A stretch of 33,833 nucleotides of DNA from Caulobacteraceae bacterium (GCA_947475845.1 CANJMO010000026.1:1-33833); one strand, 5' to 3'; positions 21,389 to 31,174 are shown, numbered from the stretch's first letter. The notes: generated from the letters alone by a model not told the origin. Program-made: numbers and translations.

Positions 21389-22950
21389 GCCTTCTTCCGG
21401 CGCCTGAGCCAGAAGACCCCTCCTCCCAAGAGAATCACCCCGCCGCCGGCAAGCATCGCGGCCGGGATTCCCGCGACCGCGTGGACCGAGCCGGACGCAT
21501 CGGCCGCGTCGTTGCGCGCGGTCAGGCGATAGACGTGCAGGCTCCACCGGGTCTGGTCCTCGTCGACGAAGCCGGGCGTCGTCGGCAGGCCGATCACCTG
21601 GCCATCGCGGATCAGCAGGTAGTCGCTGGCGCCGGGCGCCGCCTGCCAGTCCAGGGTCACGACGCCGGGCGCGGTCCAGCTGGCCTTGAAGCCCCGCGGT
21701 TTGGCGGGAGCCTCGGCGCCCTGGGTGCGCTCGCTGCGCAGGACCGGGCGGTCGAAGGGGAAGGTCTCCTTGGCCACGCGCGGGTCGGTCAGGCCGTTGG
21801 TCATGAACTCGATGATCGCCTGGCGCGTGCTCTGCTCGATCGGCAGCTGGTACTTGTCGGTCGTGCCCGGCATCGGGTCGGCCTCTGCCTTGGGCGCGGC
21901 GTAGTGGTTCAAGACCTCGGCCAGGGTGTGGAACTCGCCGGTGTGCATGAAGCTGGAGCGCAAGGCGACGTTGCGCAGGGTCGGCGTCTTCATCGCCCCG
22001 GCTTGCGCCTTGTCGCCGGTGACCTTCTGGCGTCCAGGGTCCTGGAAGGCGCGCCGCACGCCGACGTTGTGAAACAGGTTGTCGGTGAACAGCGGCGGGA
22101 TGTGGCAGACGGTGCAGCGCGCGCTCTTCAGCCAGACCAGGCCCTGTTGGATGGTCGGGTCGATCGGCTGGCCCGGCTTCGTGCCGAGATCGTAAGGCGT
22201 CTGGTCGGCCACCAGGGTCCGCTCGTAGGTGGCGATGGCCATGGCCACGCGGCCGGGGGTGATGGCGGAGTCGCCGAAGGCGGCGGTGAACAGAGCCGGA
22301 TAGCGCGGATGGCGGTCCAGCGCCGCCTTCATGTCGGGCGGGATGCGGGTCGCCAGCGCCAGGGGCCGGGAGACCTTCAGCTTGGTGGAGACGTCGGCCC
22401 AGCCGCGCGCGTCCTTGGCCATTTCGGCCGGGTTCTGCAGCGGGCCCATCACCTGGTTCTCCAGGGCGCCGCCGCTGGCGATCACGCCGGCGCCCGAGAC
22501 CGGATCGACCACCCGCCGGCCGGCGCGGCCGTCCCAGAACATGGTCGGGGACCAGATGTTGCCGAAGTAGCTGGGGGCCGTGCGATCGCCGACCTGGGGC
22601 TTCATGCCGAACAGGGCGTGCTTGGCGGCCATGCCGTGCGCGTCCATGTGCGGTTCGCCCGGCGAGCCGAAGCTGTCGTCGTCGGTGCCGAACACCCCGT
22701 CCTTGCCGGGATAGACCCCCTCGCGCGGATCGCCGCCGCCCTTGCCGGGCCGGTGGCAGGTGCCGCAGGCCACGGTGTTGTCGCTGGAAAGCTGCTCGTC
22801 CCAGAACAGAATCTTGCCCAGCACCCGCTTGGGTTCGGTGATCGGGTTCTCGGCGGGGACCGGCACCGGCGGCAGCTGCGCCAGGGCGACGCCGGACGCC
22901 AGCGTGGTCGCCGTCGCCAATACCGCCAGACATTTCCGCAGCCGCTTCAT
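21385..22950 (-). CDS. Diheme cytochrome c peroxidase/MauG-family protein with C-terminal FN3-like domain and membrane anchor
   Basis: 521 residues from ATG 22950; an ATG at 22957-22959 would add three residues. A Sec signal (1-24) is followed by two heme sites, CGTCH at 62-66 and CTVCH at 279-283, the layout of bacterial di-heme peroxidases. After the peroxidase core come a fibronectin type III-like stretch (about 410-480), a hydrophobic segment near the C-terminus and a terminal RRRKKA, suggesting tethering to the inner membrane with the catalytic part in the periplasm. Family role: reduction of peroxide, or oxidation of another partner in MauG relatives. Control by the divergent NsrR is suggested by the site abutting the start codon. 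It has no ribosome binding site and may be leaderless. Confidence 0.88.
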   Translation of the reverse strand: MKRLRKCLAVLATATTLASGVALAQLPPVPVPAENPITEPKRVLGKILFWDEQLSSDNTVACGTCHRPGKGGGDPREGVYPGKDGVFGTDDDSFGSPGEPHMDAHGMAAKHALFGMKPQVGDRTAPSYFGNIWSPTMFWDGRAGRRVVDPVSGAGVIASGGALENQVMGPLQNPAEMAKDARGWADVSTKLKVSRPLALATRIPPDMKAALDRHPRYPALFTAAFGDSAITPGRVAMAIATYERTLVADQTPYDLGTKPGQPIDPTIQQGLVWLKSARCTVCHIPPLFTDNLFHNVGVRRAFQDPGRQKVTGDKAQAGAMKTPTLRNVALRSSFMHTGEFHTLAEVLNHYAAPKAEADPMPGTTDKYQLPIEQSTRQAIIEFMTNGLTDPRVAKETFPFDRPVLRSERTQGAEAPAKPRGFKASWTAPGVVTLDWQAAPGASDYLLIRDGQVIGLPTTPGFVDEDQTRWSLHVYRLTARNDAADASGSVHAVAGIPAAMLAGGGVILLGGGVFWLRRRKKA

Positions 22951-22973
22951 AAGATACATTTAAAATATTGCAA
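22951..22973. promoter_or_regulatory. NsrR-like operator between the peroxidase gene and nsrR
   Basis: The left half AAGATACATTT (22951-22961) matches the known NsrR half-site AAGATGCATTT at 10 of 11 positions. After one spacer base, the right half AAATATTGCAA (22963-22973) matches its inverted partner at only 5 of 11. Strong single half-sites are known to bind NsrR in enterobacteria. The site touches the peroxidase start codon and lies 28 nt before the nsrR start, so it could control both divergent genes. Confidence 0.55.
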
Positions 22974-22985
22974 TTGAGGGATCAA
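22958..22985 (-). promoter_or_regulatory. Possible promoter of the peroxidase gene, overlapping the operator
   Basis: On the minus strand TTGATC (22985-22980) and TTAAAT (22963-22958) are 16 nt apart. Transcription would begin about 7 nt further, at or next to the ATG at 22950, predicting a leaderless mRNA. The -10 box lies within the NsrR-like site, so binding would block polymerase. Hexamers are approximate. Confidence 0.3.
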
Positions 22986-23001
22986 CTCGTATTCTCGCGC
23001 C

Positions 23002-23436
23002 ATGCGGCTGACCAGCTACACAGACTTTTCGCTGCGGGTGTTGATCTACCTCGCCCTCAACCCGGACCGGCGCCCGACCATCGCCGAGATCGCCGACCGT
23101 TACGCCATCTCTCGCACGCACCTGATGAAGGTGGTCCATCAACTCGGGGTCGCCGGCTACATCGAAACCGTCCGCGGCAAGAACGGCGGGCTGAAACTGG
23201 CCCGCGACATCGAGACCCTGACCGTCGGAGAGGTGGTGCGCCGCACCGAGCCGGACCTGCATCTGGTCTCCTGTTTCGAGGTCGCCGCAGCGCCCGGCTG
23301 CGTGATCGCGCCCGCCTGCCGTCTGAAGGGCAAGCTGCACGAAGCCCGCGCGGCGTTCCTGCGCGTGCTGGACGACTGCACCCTGGCCGAGGTGGTGGGG
23401 AACCGTGACGCGCTGAGCACGCTGCTGGCGTCTTAG
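23002..23436 (+). CDS. nsrR: NsrR-type Rrf2-family nitric-oxide-sensing repressor
   Basis: 144 residues. The opening MRLTSYTDFSLRVLIYLAL closely follows E. coli NsrR. It continues with a winged helix (RTHLMKVVHQL, VRGKNGGLKLA) and a Cys cluster at 91, 100 and 106 ending in PACRLKG. Asp8 corresponds to the Asp that ligates the Fe-S cluster in Streptomyces NsrR. NsrR binds DNA with its Fe-S cluster intact and releases on nitrosylation by NO, de-repressing NO-defence genes. The spacing C-X8-C is longer than the C-X4-C of E. coli. No NO-detoxifying enzyme such as Hmp or NorB is in the window; the divergent peroxidase is the visible candidate target, with autoregulation also possible. Confidence 0.88.
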   Translation: MRLTSYTDFSLRVLIYLALNPDRRPTIAEIADRYAISRTHLMKVVHQLGVAGYIETVRGKNGGLKLARDIETLTVGEVVRRTEPDLHLVSCFEVAAAPGCVIAPACRLKGKLHEARAAFLRVLDDCTLAEVVGNRDALSTLLAS

Positions 23437-23524
23437 CTGCGCTGCACAAGCCTATAGAATTCAACCCTTGGCCCGTGGCGGCCCAGACGGTACTAGGGCG
23501 CGCTCCCGTAATGTCAGGATCACC

Positions 23525-24337
23525 ATGACGGACACCGCTCAGGCCGCGACGGCCCCGGTCAACAGCCCCTACCACCACGAGACGGTGACCTGGGTGAAGC
23601 ATTGGACCGACCGCCTGTTCAGCTTCGGCCTGACCCGGCCGTCGTCGTTCCGCTTTCGCTCGGGCGAGTTCGTGATGATCGGCCTGACGGGCGAAGGCAA
23701 GCCGGTGATGCGCGCCTATTCGATTGCCTCGCCCAACTACGCCGAGGAGTTGGAATTCCTGTCGATCGCGGTGCCCGACGGCCCGCTGACCTCCAAGCTG
23801 GTCAAGATCCAAGTGGGCGACACCGTGCTGGTGGGCAAGAAGCCCGTCGGCACCCTGGTGCATGACGCGCTGAAGCCCGGCAAACGCCTGTGGCTGTTCG
23901 GCACCGGCACCGGCCTGGCCCCCTGGCTCAGCGTCGCCCGCGACTACGAAACCTACGACAAGTTCGAACAGGTGATCGTGGGACACGGCGTCCGCGAAGT
24001 GAACGAGCTGTGCTACCGCGAGCTGTTCACCCAGGACATCAAGGAAGACGAGCTGATCGGCGAGATGGCGTCCGGCCAGCTGGTCTATTACCCGACCGTC
24101 ACCCGCGAACCGTTCGAGCGCCAGGGCCGGCTGACCGCCCTGATCGAGAGCGGCCAGATTTTCAAGGACCTGGGCCTCGAGCAGACCAAGTTCGACCCCG
24201 AGCATGATCGGGTGATGCTGTGCGGCAGCATGGAGATGATCAAGGACATGGCGCACCTGTGCGAAGCCCATGGCATGATCGAGGGCTCCAACGCCGAGCC
24301 GGGCGATTTCGTGCTCGAACGGGCCTTCGTCGGTTAA
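23525..24337 (+). CDS. fpr: Ferredoxin/flavodoxin-NADP+ reductase
   Basis: 270 residues from ATG 23525, with AGGA 5 nt upstream. The FAD-binding motif RAYSIASPN and the following SIAVPDGPLTSKL stretch are typical of bacterial Fpr, as are a pyrophosphate/NADP motif GTGTGLAPWLSV and a late CGSMEMIKD segment. The C-terminus ends ERAFVG, a short bacterial-type tail lying over the flavin. The enzyme exchanges electrons between NADPH and ferredoxin or flavodoxin in the cytosol and supports Fe-S assembly and oxidative-stress responses. It follows nsrR on the same strand after 88 nt, but no shared operator was found. Confidence 0.95.
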   Translation: MTDTAQAATAPVNSPYHHETVTWVKHWTDRLFSFGLTRPSSFRFRSGEFVMIGLTGEGKPVMRAYSIASPNYAEELEFLSIAVPDGPLTSKLVKIQVGDTVLVGKKPVGTLVHDALKPGKRLWLFGTGTGLAPWLSVARDYETYDKFEQVIVGHGVREVNELCYRELFTQDIKEDELIGEMASGQLVYYPTVTREPFERQGRLTALIESGQIFKDLGLEQTKFDPEHDRVMLCGSMEMIKDMAHLCEAHGMIEGSNAEPGDFVLERAFVG

Positions 24338-24363
24338 TATAACGGCGATATCCGTAAGTCTTT

Positions 24364-24390
24364 TCGCGCCGGGATGCACTATTGGCGCGA
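24364..24390 (+). terminator. Stem-loop after fpr
   Basis: A 7-bp stem TCGCGCC (24364-24370) and GGCGCGA (24384-24390) with a 13-nt loop lies 26 nt past the fpr stop. No T-run follows, so this is a weak terminator candidate. The rest of the 180-bp gap holds no further assignable feature apart from the leader hairpin before the next gene. Confidence 0.4.
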
Positions 24391-24482
24391 TGGCCTGAAC
24401 GTAGTTTCGCAGATTTTTGAACGCGATGTGCGGGCTCAACTCTGCAACTCCCTCTCGCTCTAGCTTGTTAGCCCTGCTGAAC

Positions 24483-24501
24483 GACTGGATCGGGTCCAGT
24501 C
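24483..24501 (+). promoter_or_regulatory. Leader hairpin next to the ribosome binding site of the 24518 gene
   Basis: GACTGGA (24483-24489) pairs with TCCAGTC (24495-24501) around a 5-nt loop. The strong GGAGG site follows at 24506-24510, 7 nt before the ATG. A stem this close to the Shine-Dalgarno sequence may tune mRNA stability or translation. Confidence 0.4.
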
Positions 24502-24517
24502 CGACGGAGGTAATCCC

Positions 24518-24922
24518 ATGCGACATTCCCTGATGCTGTTCTCGGCCATCGCTCTGCTGGCCGTCTCGGCCGGCGCCCCAGCACAGGCCCAGAAACTCGA
24601 CGCCAACGGCCAGTTCGCCAAGGCCGAGGTCTGCGGCGGGTTCAGCGCGGCGGTGGCCAAGCTCGACTCCAACGGCAAGTGCCGCGACGCGGCGGGCCAC
24701 TTCGCCAAGGCGGAAATATGCGGCGGCGGCGGCAGCGTGATCGCCAAGTCCGGCGGCTCGATGATGGCCAAGCCCGGCGGCGCGATGACGGCCGGCAACA
24801 AGCCGTCCAATTCCGTCGCCCCGGCCGCCACGGCGACCACCCGGGCCAAGATCCCGGAGCGCTGCAAGAACGACAAAGGCCAGTTCGCCAAGTGCGGCTC
24901 GAAGGGTTCGCACCCGGCGTAG
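24518..24922 (+). CDS. Small secreted protein with repeated G-x-F-A-K motifs
   Basis: 134 residues with a strong ribosome binding site. A Sec signal peptide (1-24, cleavage after AQAQ or nearby) is followed by a low-complexity basic protein. A short unit occurs three times: KLDANGQFAKAEVCGG (26-41), CRDAAGHFAKAEICGGG (55-71) and CKNDKGQFAKCG (116-127). The first two are separated by a partial copy KLDSNGKC. Each full unit combines an Asp/Asn-Gly turn, a Phe-Ala-Lys and a Cys, which hints at disulfide pairing or metal binding outside the cytoplasm. The region between the second and third copies (72-112) is Gly/Ala/Ser/Met-rich. I do not recognise a characterised family. It is convergent with the 24932 gene, 9 nt away. 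Confidence 0.8.
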   Translation: MRHSLMLFSAIALLAVSAGAPAQAQKLDANGQFAKAEVCGGFSAAVAKLDSNGKCRDAAGHFAKAEICGGGGSVIAKSGGSMMAKPGGAMTAGNKPSNSVAPAATATTRAKIPERCKNDKGQFAKCGSKGSHPA

Positions 24923-24931
24923 GGGCTGCCC

Positions 24932-25327
24932 TCACCCGCTCTCGCGGACATCCTCCGGCTCGGGCTCCGGGTCCAGCCAGGACACGGTGTAGCGGGTCGG
25001 TCCCGGAGGATCGCCGCGCGCCTTGGCGGCCTCGGCGCGGCGGCCGCGCCGGGCGGTGACGGCGAGGCGGGCGGCGATCCTGAGGCTTGGGGGTTCGGGA
25101 TTGGCAACCGGCGGCGGCGTGGGCAGATCGTCCAGCAGGGCCGCGAGCGGCGCCCCCGCCTGCCCGCCTTGGATTTCGGTCCGCGCCCAGGCCTCCAGCG
25201 CCAGCCGCGACCAGTCCAACGGCAGGCCGATGTCGGCGCAGATGCGGGCGAGGATTTCGCTGATGGGACGGTCGAGCAGGTCGCCGTAGAGGTCGATATC
25301 GTCGAGCCGGTCGCCGGCCTCGGCCAC
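24932..25327 (-). CDS. Uncharacterised protein, probably 5'-truncated at a rearrangement joint
   Basis: 131 residues if GTG 25327 is used. The N-terminal 50 residues (with [15 protein letters not shown] and [18 protein letters not shown]) look like an ordered helical domain. The C-terminal half is Arg/Ala- and Pro-rich and ends in an acidic PEPEPED tail. The same frame stays open and reads like coding sequence for about 26 more codons upstream ([16 protein letters not shown] and onward) until it meets a stop at 25415-25417 inside the oppositely oriented DUF2200-like gene, with no ATG on the way. This suggests the native start has been lost. Function unknown. Confidence 0.6.
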   Translation of the reverse strand: MAEAGDRLDDIDLYGDLLDRPISEILARICADIGLPLDWSRLALEAWARTEIQGGQAGAPLAALLDDLPTPPPVANPEPPSLRIAARLAVTARRGRRAEAAKARGDPPGPTRYTVSWLDPEPEPEDVRESG

Positions 25328-25403
25328 CAGGGCGTCGACGGCGGACGCGTCGTCGACGTGCTCGGCCTCGGCGGCGCGCTCGACGATCCGCTCGACGCGG
25401 GCC

Positions 25404-25715
25404 TTGTACCCGCTCTACATCGCCAAGGTGGAGCGGAAGGGGCGGACGCGGGCGGAGGTGGACGAGGTGATCCGCTGGTTGACGGGGTACAGCCAGGGGG
25501 AGCTGGAGGCGCGGGTGGCGGACGAGTCGGATTTCGAGACGTTTTTCGCTGAGGCGCCGGGGATGAATCCGGCGCGGGCGCAGATCACCGGGACGATCTG
25601 CGGGGTGCGGATCGAGGCGATCGAAGAGCCGCTGATGCGGGAGATCCGCTACATGGACAAGCTGGTGGACGAGCTGGCCAAGGGGCGGGCCATGGGGAAG
25701 ATTTTGCGGGGGTAG
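25404..25715 (+). pseudogene. DUF2200-family gene lacking its 5' end
   Basis: 103 residues readable from TTG 25404 with no ribosome binding site. From [20 protein letters not shown] onward it matches the DUF2200 family along its whole length, through [26 protein letters not shown] and [24 protein letters not shown] to the natural C-terminus. Family members normally start about 14 residues earlier with a sequence like M.xH+IYxMSFASV directly before YPLY; here the upstream codons read [10 protein letters not shown] instead. The gene is therefore probably a remnant, cut at about 25403, at the point where the opposing gene is also cut. A low-level protein from the TTG cannot be excluded. Confidence 0.65.
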
Positions 25716-25751
25716 TCCGTCCCTGCGGCGGCACACCCCCTTCCCCCTTCA

Positions 25752-25782
25752 GGGACCTCCCCCGCTCGGGGGGGGGATTCCC
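25752..25782. terminator. GC hairpin with a 9-G run between convergent genes
   Basis: CCCCC (25759-25763) pairs with GGGGG (25768-25772) around GCTC, flanked by an outer GGGA/TCCC pair at 25752-25755 and 25779-25782. Nine consecutive Gs run from 25768 to 25776. It sits between the 3' ends of the DUF2200 remnant and the 25787 gene and may terminate both; it also resembles dispersed GC-rich palindromes seen in Caulobacterales (recalled, not checked). Confidence 0.5.
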
Positions 25783-25786
25783 TTGC

Positions 25787-26467
25787 CTACATCCTATGGT
25801 CGCGGACGCAGACGCTCTCCTTGAGGTCCATCGGCCCGGGCAGGCGGTTGAAGCGGACGGTGGTGGTCCAGGGGGCGGTGTAGGTCTTGGGGTCGTCGAT
25901 GGTGATGGCGTCGGTGAGGACCTTGCCGCCGGGGCCCATGCTGAGGCGCTCGGTCACCTTCATGTCGTCGGAATGTGGCAGGCCGGCCTTGTCGAGCCAG
26001 GTGCGGTGGTCGTTGTTGATGGTCTCGACCACCAGGGTCCTGCCCTCCCAGTGGCCGGCGGAGTCGCCCAGCCATTTGGGGTCGTCCGGGTCTGCCCTGC
26101 CCTGGTCGATGTAGATCAGGCGCTGGGTGTGGTTGGCTTCCTGGACCAGATCGACCTGGCCGTTGGCCTGCAGGATCAGCAGGGGATAGGGCGCGAACAT
26201 CAGCCGGACGGCGCCGTGCGGCAGGCAGGCGTCGATCGGGTCGTGCACGTCGCGCTTGGCGGCGCGGTCGGCGACGCGCTGGTCGTAGATCTTGCGCGCC
26301 TCGGGCCGCAGGGGCGGAAGCGCGCCCTTGTCGGTCTTGATGGCGGGCACAAAGCGGGTGACCCGCCACATGCCGGTGAAGTCCGGGTGATCGGCGGCCT
26401 GGGCCGGTTGCGAGACGGCGGCGAGCGCGCAGGCGGCGACGCCGGCCGCGATGACTGACTTGAACAT
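25787..26467 (-). CDS. Secreted protein of an unnamed family (CLPxG motif), copy 1
   Basis: 226 residues from ATG 26467, preceded by AGGGGAAAAG. A Sec signal (1-24, cleavage after AQA) precedes DFTGMWRV. A conserved Cys81 lies in DPIDACLPHGAVRLM. Further family marks shared with the next gene upstream are a HT-R-LIYID segment, GHWEGRTLVVET, LPHSDDMKVTERL, an ITIDDPKTYTAPW stretch and a C-terminal Cys in ESVCVRDHR. The fold and function are unknown to me. It follows the 26489-27295 paralogue after 21 nt and is very likely in the same operon. The protein should be periplasmic or secreted. Confidence 0.85.
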   Translation of the reverse strand: MFKSVIAAGVAACALAAVSQPAQAADHPDFTGMWRVTRFVPAIKTDKGALPPLRPEARKIYDQRVADRAAKRDVHDPIDACLPHGAVRLMFAPYPLLILQANGQVDLVQEANHTQRLIYIDQGRADPDDPKWLGDSAGHWEGRTLVVETINNDHRTWLDKAGLPHSDDMKVTERLSMGPGGKVLTDAITIDDPKTYTAPWTTTVRFNRLPGPMDLKESVCVRDHRM

Positions 26468-26488
26468 GATCTTTTCCCCTGCCCCTGG

Positions 26489-27295
26489 TTATCGAACCGA
26501 GGTGTGGCCTTCGGCGTCCGAGGCGTTGCGGTTGTTTTCTTCGCAGACGTATTCCGAGATGCGGTGGCCGTTGTCCCAGTTCTGGTAAATCTTGGCGGTC
26601 CACGGCCGGGTGTAGGCGACCGGATCGTCGAAGGTCATGGTGTCTTCGAGGTTCTTGCCGTCGTTGATCTTGCGGATGCGCTCGGTGACCTTCAGCTCGT
26701 CGGAGTGCGGCGTGCCGAGCTGATCGATGATGCCGAAGCTGGAGATGCCCTTGGAATTGACCACCAGGGTGTCGCCTTCCCAGTGGCCGACCGAATAGCC
26801 GTTCAGCGTGAGCGGGACCTTGGCCGGCATCTTCTGGTCCATGTGGATCAGGCGGACGTTGTGGTTGACCGCGAACAGGAAGGCGACCGTGCCCTTGGTC
26901 TGCACGACCTGGACGCCGTAGGGGGCGATCATCAGGCGCGGCAGGCCGTGAGGCATGCAGTTGGTCGACGGATCGGCGTGGGGCTTGTTGTTGATCTGGG
27001 CGTCGACGGCGGCGTCGAACTTGGCTTTGCCCCAGGGGGTGAAGGGCGGCATCACGTCGCCCTCCTGCCAGGTGATCTCGCTGTCGGGGATGTCGTCGGG
27101 CTGGCCGCGGCCGAGATGGGGCTTGAACTCGCGGGTCAGGTGGGCGCGGCTGGCGGCCATCCAGGTGCCCTGGAAGTTGCGCGGGTCCTTGGGAGGCGTG
27201 GCCCCGGTGGGAGCCTGGGCAGTGGCCGGGGCGGCGGCGGCCAGGGCCAAGGCGGCGAAGGCCGCCAGGGCGACGGTGGGGGGTTTCCTCGACAT
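26489..27295 (-). CDS. Secreted protein of the same unnamed family, copy 2
   Basis: 268 residues from ATG 27295, with AGGA 9 nt upstream; a longer reading to 27349 has no such site. A Sec signal (1-27, cleavage after ATAQA) precedes a Pro-rich spacer and then NFQGTWMA. Cys in STNCMPHGLPRLM corresponds to Cys81 of copy 1, and the later blocks align well: VRLIHMD, VGHWEGDTLVVNS, LGTPHSDELKVTERI, MTFDDPVAYTRPW and EYVCEENNR. It is first of a two-gene minus-strand operon and is divergent from the flavoprotein at 27418. Function unknown. Confidence 0.85.
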   Translation of the reverse strand: MSRKPPTVALAAFAALALAAAAPATAQAPTGATPPKDPRNFQGTWMAASRAHLTREFKPHLGRGQPDDIPDSEITWQEGDVMPPFTPWGKAKFDAAVDAQINNKPHADPSTNCMPHGLPRLMIAPYGVQVVQTKGTVAFLFAVNHNVRLIHMDQKMPAKVPLTLNGYSVGHWEGDTLVVNSKGISSFGIIDQLGTPHSDELKVTERIRKINDGKNLEDTMTFDDPVAYTRPWTAKIYQNWDNGHRISEYVCEENNRNASDAEGHTSVR

Positions 27296-27361
27296 GACGT
27301 CAGTCCTTTTTCTGGTGGACGTTTGGTCTCGGCCTCGCAGACGATACATATGGACGTGTCA

Positions 27362-27367
27362 TGTCAA
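27362..27367 (-). promoter_or_regulatory. Possible -35 hexamer of the secreted-protein operon
   Basis: On the minus strand a perfect TTGACA lies about 70 nt before the 27295 start, in the divergent gap. The matching -10 is poor (TATCGT at 15-nt spacing), so the promoter is only suggested. Confidence 0.3.
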
Positions 27368-27417
27368 TGTGGTGTTGGCGGTTTGCCAGCCCGCCCTGCC
27401 CGGCTAAAACCCCGGCC

Positions 27418-29024
27418 ATGCTGCGCCTCTCCGAACTGAAACTGCCGCCCGGCCATCCGCCCGAGGCGCTGCGCGAGGCGGTGCTGGCGCGGCTGGGGGT
27501 CGATGAGAGCGCGCTGATCGCGTTCAGCGTGGTCCGGCGAGCGCATGACGCGCGCAAGAAGTCGGCCGTGCTGATGGTCTATTCGGTGGACGCCGAGGTC
27601 GCGGACGAGGCGGCGGTGCTGGCGCGTGGGCCGGTGCAGACGCGCATCGCGCCGGATACGGCCTATCGGTTCGTGGCCACGGCGCCCAAGGCGTTCACCC
27701 GGCCGGTGGTGATCGGGGCCGGGCCGTGCGGGCTGTTCGCCGGACTGCTGCTGGCCCAGATGGGGCTTCGGCCGATCATCGTCGACCGGGGCAAGGTCGT
27801 GCGCGAGCGGACCAAGGATACCTGGGGCCTATGGCGCAAGGGGGTGCTGGACCCGGAGTCGAACGTTCAGTTTGGCGAGGGCGGGGCCGGGACCTTCTCC
27901 GACGGCAAGCTCTACAGCCAGATCAAGGACCCGCGGCATCTGGGGCGCAAGGTGCTGACCGAGTTCGTCAAGGCCGGGGCGCCGGCGGAGATCCTGACCG
28001 AGGCGCATCCGCACATCGGCACCTTCCGCCTGGTGGGGATGGTCGAGGAGATGCGGCGGACCATCGAGGGGCTGGGCGGGGAATACCGCTGGCAAAGCCG
28101 AGTCGAGGACCTGCTGGTCGAGGGGCCGGATCGGCGGGTGGCGGGCGTCAAGCTGGCGGGCGGCGAGGTCATCGCCGCTGACCATGTGGTGCTGGCCGTG
28201 GGGCACAGCGCGCGCGACACCTTCGAGATGCTGCACGGGCGCGGGGTGCATATCGAGGCCAAGCCGTTCTCGATCGGGCTGCGCATCGAGCATCCGCAGT
28301 CATGGATCGACAAGGCCCGGTTCGGGCCGTGCGCCGGGCATCCGGACCTGGGGGCGGCGGACTATGCCCTGTCCCATCACTGCTCCAACGGGCGGACGGT
28401 CTACAGCTTCTGCATGTGCCCGGGCGGGACGGTGGTGGCTGCGGCGTCCGAGCCTGGGCGGGTGGTGACCAACGGCATGAGCCAGTATTCGCGCAACGAG
28501 CGCAACGCCAACGCCGGGATCGTGGTGGGGGTGACGCCGGAGGCGGACTTTCCGGGGCATCCGTTGGCCGGGGTGGAGCTGCAACGGCGCTGGGAAGCGG
28601 CGGCGTTCGTGGCGGGCGGGTCGGGCTATCAGGCGCCCGGGCAGAGAGTGGCGGACTTCATCGCGGGCGTGCCGAGCCAGGCGCTGGGGGCGGTGGAGCC
28701 GTCGTACAAGCCGGGAGTGACGCTGACCGACCTGGCGTCGTGTTTGCCAAGCTACGCGGTTGAGGCGATCCGCGAGGCGCTGCCGGTGTTCGGGCGGCAG
28801 ATCCCAGGCTACGACGCGGCCGACGTGATGCTGACCGGGGTGGAGACGCGGACGTCGTCGCCGGTGCGGATCACGCGCGGGGCGGATTTCGAGAGCCTGA
28901 ACACCCCCGGCCTGTACCCCGCCGGTGAAGGCGCGGGGTATGCCGGGGGCATCCTGTCGGCGGCGGTCGACGGCATCAAGGTCGCCGAGGCGGTGGCCCT
29001 GAGCATCTCAGCCGCAGCGGCGGG

Positions 29025-29028
<4 letters not shown>
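27418..29028 (+). CDS. FAD-dependent dehydrogenase (COG2509 type)
   Basis: 536 residues from ATG 27418; an ATG at 27361 would add 19 residues that do not fit the family, whose members begin MLRLSE-like as here. An N-terminal ferredoxin-like small domain (1-90) precedes the dinucleotide-binding GAGPCG at 100-105, then [32 protein letters not shown], a second binding region with [10 protein letters not shown], and a C-terminal [12 protein letters not shown] and [20 protein letters not shown]. The family is widespread and uncharacterised in detail; it should bind FAD and oxidise or reduce a small molecule in the cytosol. The stop overlaps the catalase stop by 4 nt (29025-29028). Confidence 0.92.
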
Positions 29029-31139
<2,111 letters not shown>

Positions 31140-31174
31140 GGGATGGTCCTGGGAAAGTGTCTCGGGACTGGCCG

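Noticed and set aside
21143-22977. Large open frames on both strands in the peroxidase region
   Set aside because: Only the frame ending at 21385 has heme motifs and a signal peptide; the others are Arg/Pro/Gly-rich shadows.
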